Below, in pieces: positions 58,713 through 64,000 of a stretch of 64,000 nt of DNA. The DNA is from Chloroflexota bacterium. GTDB taxonomy: Bacteria > Chloroflexota > Anaerolineae > 4572-78 > J111. The stretch is from NCBI GenBank assembly GCA_016860845.1, contig BOKF01000017.1:62001-126000 (forward strand). Reading direction: 5' to 3'. Made by a program: the position numbers and the translations under genes. The notes under the pieces were generated by a model. The model was not told the DNA's origin. It did not search any database and worked only from the letters and a program-made list of their open reading frames with translations. Numbering within the stretch: the first letter of the stretch is position 1; each line of letters starts with the position of its first letter.

Positions 58713-61610
58713 TTACCCGTCGCCATCCACCGGTTCCATATCCAGCCAGTTATCCCCCACTTCTACTTCAACCTCCAGTGGAACTTTTAAAGTGAAGGCC
58801 TGGCACATGACCTCGCGGGTCAATTTAACCACCTCGGCCAGCTCATCTTCCGGCGCTTCCAAGACCAGTTCGTCGTGGACTTGCAGGAGCATACGGCTGC
58901 GCAGTTTCCGCTCGGCCAGTGCCCGATGCAGCCGGATCATGGCAATTTTCATAATGTCGGCGGCGGTACCCTGGATGGGCATATTAATGGCTTCGCGTTC
59001 GAGGGCGGAACGCTGCGCCCCGGTCGCACTGGCCAGATTGGAAAAGTCACGGCGTCGCCCCGATAGGGTGGTCAGATACCCTTGCTGGAGAGCAGCTTGC
59101 TTGGTTTCGTCAATGTAGCGTTTGAGGCCCGGATATTTTTCAAAGTAGGTATTGATAAAGTCGCGGGCCTCGGCCTGACTGATGCCGGCGCTCTGGGCCA
59201 GACCAAAGGCCGACTGGCCGTAAGCCAAGCCATAATTAACCGTTTTGGCGATGCGCCGCTGATCCTTGGTCACTTCGGCCAGGGGAATACCCAGAACGGT
59301 GGCGGCGGTGACGGCGTGAACATCTTCACCCTGGGCAAAAGCCTGGAGCAGGCCGGGGTCTTCGGCCACGTGGGCCAGAATGCGCAGCTCGATCTGGGAG
59401 TAATCGGCAGAAATCAAGCGGCAGCCTGCTTCGGCCACAAAAGCGCGGCGGATTTCGCGCCCCTGCTCGCTGCGAATGGGAACATTTTGCAGATTTGGAT
59501 CATTGCTGGACAGCCGCCCGGTGGAGACACCGATTTGGTTGTAATTGGTGTGGACCCGCCCGGTCTGTGGATTGATCGCTGCGGGCAGAGCATCCAGATA
59601 AGTATTCTTCAGTTTCAACAGGCGGCGGTGCTCCAGGATCAAATCAATGGCCGGGTGCTGGCCGGCGAATCCTTCCAGTACGCCGGCGGCAGTCGAGTAG
59701 TGACCGCTTTTGGTTTTGTTCAGTCCCGCCGTGGGCAGGCCCAACCTGCCGAACAAGACATCGGAGAGCTGCTGCGTGGAGCCGAGGTTAAACCTGTGCC
59801 CGCACAGGCCGTAAATTTCCTCCTCAAGCTCGGCCAAGCGCTGGCCCATCTGGCCGGACATCTGGCGCAAAGCAGCGGCGTCAACCTTGATCCCGGCCAA
59901 TTCCATATCTTTCAAGACATAGATCAGGGGTAATTCCATCTCCTGGAAAATTTGCCAGAGCTGACCATCATCGGCGTGCAGCGGCTTTTCCACGATGTCA
60001 ACCAGGCGCATGGTCATGTCTACGTCGGCGGCGGCGTAGGGCGTCACTTTTTCGATGGGAATCTGGTCCATCGTCAGTTGGTTTTTGCCGCTGCCAATCA
60101 ACTCTTTGATTTCGGTCATTTGAATGTGGAGCTTTTCGCGGGCCAGGTCTTTCAGCCCATGCCGGGCATCAGAAGCATTATGGCCCACCCAGGAAGCAAC
60201 CATCGTATCGAAGATCGGCGGCACGACCGGCAGGCCATGCCGCTCCAAAACCGTGATGTCGAACTTGGCATTGTGCAGGTATTTCATCACACCGGGATCG
60301 GCCAGGATGGGAGCGAGCGCGGTTTGGATGGTGGAGAGGGGCAGATTGGAGGGCTGGAAGGCTGGAAGACTAGAGGGTTGGAGGGCTGGAGGGTTTTTGG
60401 GCAAATCAAAAAGGGAGGGCTGGGCCTCAGCCTGTGCGCTAGCCCCCTTTAGGGTAGCCTTAGACTCAGCCTTCACCCCATGCCCCACCGGGATATAATA
60501 CCCCTCCCCCACCGCCGGGGTAATGGCAATACCGACCAGATTGGCCTGCACCTCGTCGGTGCTGTCAGTTTCAACATCAACAGCCAGATTTTGACTCTGC
60601 CTGAGTTTAGCCGCAAGTTCGGCCAGCTTGGCGGCAGTATCAACGGTGACATAACGCCCATCGGGCGCGGTGGATTGAATGGACTGCCTGGCCTTGACCG
60701 TAGCGAACTCTTTGGGTGACTTATCGGCGGGCGCGCCGGGGATGCGGTTGAAAATCGTATTAAATTCAAGCTCGACAAACAGGTTAGCCACGTCGGTCAG
60801 GTCAAAATCCATTGTCTTGCCCGCTTCGACATTCAACACCACATCGGGTACGTCGGTTATGATGCGGCCCAGGCGCTGCGAGAGGAAGGCGTTTTCGCGG
60901 TCAGCCTCAAATTTGGCTCGCTGGGCGGTGGGCAGTTCGTCAAGATGAGCGTAGATCGCTTCGAGCGAACCGTACTGTTGTAACAGTTTGGCGGCTGTTT
61001 TGTCGCCAATGCCCTTGATACCGGGAATGTTGTCGCTGGTGTCGCCGACCATTGCCTTCAAATCAACCAATTGGCCCGGCGGCACACCGAAGCGCTCTTC
61101 GACGGTAGCTTCGTCATAAAGCTTGCGCTCGTTGAAGCGATTTTGCCCGCCTGGATAAACCACCTTGATCTGCGGCCCGACCAGTTGAAAGGCGTCCCGG
61201 TCACCGGTGACGATGAGGGTTTCGATGCCCTGCACGGCGGCCTGAGCGGCCAGTGTGCCGAGCAGGTCGTCGGCTTCATAACCCTCCTTGGTGAAAACCG
61301 GCATATTGAAGGCTTTGACCAACTGCTCGATGCGGGCAATCTGAGTTGCTAGGTCGTCGGGCATCTTGTCACGCGTGGCTTTGTAGTCGTGGTAGAGTTC
61401 GTGGCGGAAGGTGTCACCCGCATCAAAGGTAACGATAAAATAATCCGGGTCGTATTCTTTCCAGACCGCCAACAGCATGTTGGTAAAACCGTAAACCGCG
61501 TGGGTCGGCTCGCCGGCGCTGGTACTGAAGGTCGCCGGCATGCCGAAAAAGGCCCGGTAGGCCAGAGCGTGGCCGTCAATGAGGATAAGAGTTGATTTTT
61601 TATCAGTCAT
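58713..61610 (-). CDS. polA: DNA polymerase I
   Basis: A 965-residue family A polymerase. The 5'-3' exonuclease domain (about 1-290) has LILIDGHALAYRAFF and GYEADDLLGTLA. The 3'-5' exonuclease domain (about 320-560) keeps the acidic VDVETDSTD motif and KFDITVLER. The polymerase domain has motif A SADYSQIELRILAHV, motif B (RRIAKTVNYGLAYGQSAFGL) and motif C QVHDELVLEAP. An extra loop of about 50 residues in the exonuclease domain (SLPAFQPSNLPLST region) is encoded by a word repeat (60345-60394). It fills gaps in repair and Okazaki-fragment processing. Confidence 0.97.
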   Translation of the reverse strand: MTDKKSTLILIDGHALAYRAFFGMPATFSTSAGEPTHAVYGFTNMLLAVWKEYDPDYFIVTFDAGDTFRHELYHDYKATRDKMPDDLATQIARIEQLVKAFNMPVFTKEGYEADDLLGTLAAQAAVQGIETLIVTGDRDAFQLVGPQIKVVYPGGQNRFNERKLYDEATVEERFGVPPGQLVDLKAMVGDTSDNIPGIKGIGDKTAAKLLQQYGSLEAIYAHLDELPTAQRAKFEADRENAFLSQRLGRIITDVPDVVLNVEAGKTMDFDLTDVANLFVELEFNTIFNRIPGAPADKSPKEFATVKARQSIQSTAPDGRYVTVDTAAKLAELAAKLRQSQNLAVDVETDSTDEVQANLVGIAITPAVGEGYYIPVGHGVKAESKATLKGASAQAEAQPSLFDLPKNPPALQPSSLPAFQPSNLPLSTIQTALAPILADPGVMKYLHNAKFDITVLERHGLPVVPPIFDTMVASWVGHNASDARHGLKDLAREKLHIQMTEIKELIGSGKNQLTMDQIPIEKVTPYAAADVDMTMRLVDIVEKPLHADDGQLWQIFQEMELPLIYVLKDMELAGIKVDAAALRQMSGQMGQRLAELEEEIYGLCGHRFNLGSTQQLSDVLFGRLGLPTAGLNKTKSGHYSTAAGVLEGFAGQHPAIDLILEHRRLLKLKNTYLDALPAAINPQTGRVHTNYNQIGVSTGRLSSNDPNLQNVPIRSEQGREIRRAFVAEAGCRLISADYSQIELRILAHVAEDPGLLQAFAQGEDVHAVTAATVLGIPLAEVTKDQRRIAKTVNYGLAYGQSAFGLAQSAGISQAEARDFINTYFEKYPGLKRYIDETKQAALQQGYLTTLSGRRRDFSNLASATGAQRSALEREAINMPIQGTAADIMKIAMIRLHRALAERKLRSRMLLQVHDELVLEAPEDELAEVVKLTREVMCQAFTLKVPLEVEVEVGDNWLDMEPVDGDG
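60345..60394. repeat. GGAGGGCTGGAAGG word repeat inside polA
   Basis: Tandem GATTGGAGGGCTGG / AAGGCTGGAAG / GGTTGGAGGGCTGGAGG words in the same family as the intergenic repeats at 9768-9827 and 29793-29850, here in frame within the polymerase coding region. Confidence 0.8.
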
Positions 61611-61646
61611 GGTTACTTTCCTTCATCGTTGATTGGATCAATCTAC

Positions 61647-62468
61647 TCAGAACAAGTTCAGAATCATCCCTAACAGTCCATTCCACAAGACGTAATAATA
61701 GACGACAATACTGACATACAGCAAGCTGTCAATCCGGTCTAAAAAGCCTCCGTGACCAGGGAAAAGATTGGACGAGTCTTTAACCCCAACATCGCGCTTC
61801 ATCATCGAGATAGACACATCGCCAAAGAGGTCAATGATTGGGATAACCAGGGCGATCAAGAGACAGGTGGCCCAGCCCAGGCCAGACAAAGCGGCGACCA
61901 TTATCGCACCCAGCAGACTCCCCAAAATACTGCCAGCAAAGCCTTCCCAGGATTTCTTGGGGCTGAGACGCGGCCACAATTTATGCCGTCCCCAGCGGCT
62001 GCCCACCAGATATGCAAAGGTGTCGGCGCCCCAGGTACACAGCAGTACCAGCCAGACCCAGGCGACGCCATCGGTCAGTTGTCGCAGGGCCACCAGAGAG
62101 GCCATGCCCCAGCCAATGTACAGCCCCCCGATCACGGTCAAAGCCCAGTCCGCCGTGGGCGAACTACTTTTGGCTTGAAACAATTGCCAGGTGAGGGATG
62201 ACAGTAAGATTATGCTCAGAATGCATTCCAGACTCAAGTCGGAGCGATAGCTGTTGAGCAGCAGCAGGACAATCAGAACCAGGGTAAAAAAGGGGGTCGT
62301 GGTATAGCCGCCCGCTTTCATCATCCGGCCAAATTCCCAGCCTGCCACCAGGGCAACTCCCGCCACTCCGGCCAAAAACCAGATACCTCCCCCAAAAACA
62401 CCGGCAATAACAATAGGGATAGCGACGAAAGCGGTAATGACACGAGTCCGTAACATGGGCTGACTCAC
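61647..62468 (-). CDS. cdsA: Phosphatidate cytidylyltransferase
   Basis: A 273-residue membrane enzyme with about seven to eight helices. The CdsA signature region is LWPRLSPKKSWEGFAGSILG and the conserved end FPGHGGFLDRIDSLLYVSIV. It makes CDP-diacylglycerol from phosphatidate and CTP, the entry to phospholipid synthesis. The start may be the Met at 62468 or the one four codons later. It lies 36 bases upstream of polA and may share its transcript. Confidence 0.95.
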   Translation of the reverse strand: MSQPMLRTRVITAFVAIPIVIAGVFGGGIWFLAGVAGVALVAGWEFGRMMKAGGYTTTPFFTLVLIVLLLLNSYRSDLSLECILSIILLSSLTWQLFQAKSSSPTADWALTVIGGLYIGWGMASLVALRQLTDGVAWVWLVLLCTWGADTFAYLVGSRWGRHKLWPRLSPKKSWEGFAGSILGSLLGAIMVAALSGLGWATCLLIALVIPIIDLFGDVSISMMKRDVGVKDSSNLFPGHGGFLDRIDSLLYVSIVVYYYVLWNGLLGMILNLF

Positions 62469-62487
62469 TCGCTGAGCTATAAAATTA

Positions 62488-62541
62488 ACCGCAAAGACCC
62501 AGGAACACCAGGTGTTAAGGGCACTCCCTAGTCTTTGCGGT
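62488..62541 (-). terminator. Terminator after gyrA
   Basis: An 11-bp perfect stem (ACCGCAAAGAC at 62488-62498, complement at 62531-62541) with internal pairing, followed on the minus strand by TAATTTTATAG. It lies just past the gyrA stop and before cdsA. Confidence 0.65.
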
Positions 62542-62577
62542 TTGAGGTCTCGATTTGAGGCCAGAGATCTGGTTTAT

Positions 62578-64000
62578 TTAGTGACCGTTGGCCGACGGTT
62601 TTGGTGGTGCTTCCGGCAAGGTCAGCGGGGGAGGTCCAGGTATTTTGGCCGTATCCGGCTCATCCTCAACCGCCTCAGCTTCTTTGGCTTTCGGCGCTAA
62701 TACGGCTACCGAAGCAACAATATCACCCTTTTTCAACGACATGACCCGCACACCCTGGGTAGCCCGGCCCTGTTCCGAAATATGTTTGATCGCCGTCCGC
62801 AGCATAATGCCTTCACGAGAGATCAGGGTCAGATCGCCGTCATCTGAAACCACCCGCGCGGCGATGACCCTCCCCGTTTTTTTTACATCCCTTGACAGCG
62901 TCCGCACCCCGCTGCCATTGCGCCCCTGGATGGTATACTCCCTTAAAGGAGTGCGCTTGGCAAAGCCATTCTCGGTCACGACCAGCAGGTCAGCCTCGGG
63001 GTCAACCACATCCATCCCGCAAATTTCGTCATTGGCCCGCAGCCGCATCGCCCCAACGCCGGCTGCGGTCCGCCCCATGGAGCGCACGTCACTTTCGGCA
63101 AAACGAATTGCCTGGCCGCTGCGCGAAACAGCAACGATCTCGTTATGGCCGTTAGTCAGTTTAACCCAGCCCAGCTCGTCATCACCGTCAAGGGTAAGCG
63201 CAATCAGGCCGCTGGGGCGGACCGAAGCAAACTCGCTCAGATCAGTCCGTTTGATCCGGCCCTTCCGGGTCAACATGATCAGGTACTCCGCCTGGTCGAA
63301 GCTGGGCACAGCCAGGGCTGCCGTAATTTTTTCACCGGGAGAGAGGTTAATTAAGTTTGCAATCGAAACGCCTTTGGCCGTCCGGTTGGCGTCGGGCACC
63401 TGGTAAGCTTTCTCAGAGTAAACCTTGCCCTTATCGGTAAAGTAAAGGATCGTATCGTGGGTGCTAGCCGCAAAGAGAAACTCAACCACGTCCTCGTCGC
63501 GGGTGGTCATGCCGGTAACGCCGCGCCCGCCGCGCCCCTGGGTGCGGTAGGTTTTACTGGGCACACGCTTGATGTAGCCCCGCTCGGTGATGGAGATAAG
63601 CACCTCTTCCTCTTTGACCAAATCCGCCTCGTGCAGTTCCTCTTTCACATCTACCAGGATGCGGGTGCGGCGTTCATCGCCATATTCGGCCTTAAGCTGG
63701 CCGAGGTCTTCTTTAATAACGCCCAGAATTTTATGGGGATTGGCCAGCAAATCTTCCAGGTAGGCAATCGTTTTTAGCACTTCCTGGTACTCGTCTTCAA
63801 TTTTCTGACGTTCCAGGGCGGCCAGGCGGCGCAGTTGCATGTCCAAAATAGCCTGGGCCTGCGCCTGGCTGAGGGCAAAGTTTTGCATCAACTGTTCGCG
63901 CGCTGCCTCGGCGTCCTTGCTCTGGCGGATGGTTTGGATAATTTCGTCCATGTTGCCCAGCGCAATGCGCAGCCCTTCCAAAATGTGGGCGCGCTGGCGA
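62578..64000 (-). CDS. gyrA: DNA gyrase subunit A, N-terminus cut by window edge
   Basis: The frame is open through base 64000, and the residues before the first Met (RQRAHILEGLRIAL) are already GyrA sequence, so the start lies outside. What is present covers the end of the breakage-reunion domain (QAQAILDMQLRRLAALERQK and the coiled-coil) and the whole C-terminal beta-pinwheel. The GyrA box is TQGRGGRGVTG, which marks gyrase rather than topoisomerase IV. A Pro-rich tail ends in SANGH. It introduces negative supercoils with GyrB. Confidence 0.95.
   Translation of the reverse strand, partial: RQRAHILEGLRIALGNMDEIIQTIRQSKDAEAAREQLMQNFALSQAQAQAILDMQLRRLAALERQKIEDEYQEVLKTIAYLEDLLANPHKILGVIKEDLGQLKAEYGDERRTRILVDVKEELHEADLVKEEEVLISITERGYIKRVPSKTYRTQGRGGRGVTGMTTRDEDVVEFLFAASTHDTILYFTDKGKVYSEKAYQVPDANRTAKGVSIANLINLSPGEKITAALAVPSFDQAEYLIMLTRKGRIKRTDLSEFASVRPSGLIALTLDGDDELGWVKLTNGHNEIVAVSRSGQAIRFAESDVRSMGRTAAGVGAMRLRANDEICGMDVVDPEADLLVVTENGFAKRTPLREYTIQGRNGSGVRTLSRDVKKTGRVIAARVVSDDGDLTLISREGIMLRTAIKHISEQGRATQGVRVMSLKKGDIVASVAVLAPKAKEAEAVEDEPDTAKIPGPPPLTLPEAPPKPSANGH

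Noticed and set aside
1..64000. tRNA, rRNA, insertion sequence transposase, phage or origin features
   Set aside because: No convincing TPsiC-loop-containing cloverleaf, rRNA block, transposase or integrase ORF, or DnaA-box cluster was seen on reading both strands.

Overview
The window looks like a chromosomal segment of an uncultured, heterotrophic member of the Chloroflexota (Anaerolineae or Caldilineae-like). This is inferred from the moderately high GC, a fused transaldolase/glucose-6-phosphate isomerase, a form I CO dehydrogenase next to many ABC and heterotrophy genes, and intergenic spacers filled with iterated short words. No rRNA, tRNA, transposase, phage gene or CRISPR array was seen.

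Layout. 1-5.4 kb (minus strand): a slipin cut by the window edge, an alpha/beta hydrolase, the transaldolase-isomerase fusion and a short-chain dehydrogenase. 5.6-7.1 kb: a CBS-domain nucleotidyltransferase. 7.2-22.4 kb (plus strand): an ethanolamine-utilisation locus behind one strong sigma70-type promoter, with permease, class I amidotransferase, EutA, EutB, EutC, shell proteins EutL and EutM plus a tandem-BMC protein, acylating aldehyde dehydrogenase EutE, EutQ, EutT, EutJ and a small linker-like protein. Ethanolamine would be imported and split by B12-dependent ammonia-lyase to acetaldehyde and ammonia, with acetaldehyde converted to acetyl-CoA inside a microcompartment. Three accessory units interrupt the locus: a GxxExxY gene framed by inverted repeats, a DUF4160/DUF2442 pair, and a DinB-like gene followed by an integron attC-like site. 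No vertex (EutN-type) shell protein, phosphotransacetylase or alcohol dehydrogenase is present here.

22.4-27.7 kb (minus): a small membrane protein, a monooxygenase-fold protein and a very large AT-rich STAND NTPase with an all-alpha N-terminus and sixteen Sel1 repeats, probably acquired and possibly a defence gene. 27.9-35.9 kb (minus): a polyamine-type ABC transporter operon (potD, aldehyde dehydrogenase, MttB-family methyltransferase, potABC). 36.1-46.1 kb (plus): an aerobic CO dehydrogenase cluster (coxD-like ATPase, cupin, coxE-like VWA protein, SMP-30 lactonase, a two-component pair, then coxM-coxS-coxL). Two consensus promoters lie back to back between the pot and cox units.

46.2-53.9 kb: a toxin-antitoxin-like pair with a frameshifted toxin, a small membrane protein, an AhpD-like protein, acetoin dehydrogenase genes acoX-acoA-acoB-acoC, an XdhC/CoxI protein fused to two YHS domains, and a convergent MaoC-like hydratase. 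54-58.6 kb: two large uncharacterised envelope or membrane proteins. 58.7-64 kb (minus): housekeeping genes polA, cdsA and gyrA (cut by the window edge).

The spacers are notable. Short words of about 7-12 bases are repeated directly and then inverted at about twenty places, and in at least three places they are read through as protein sequence.
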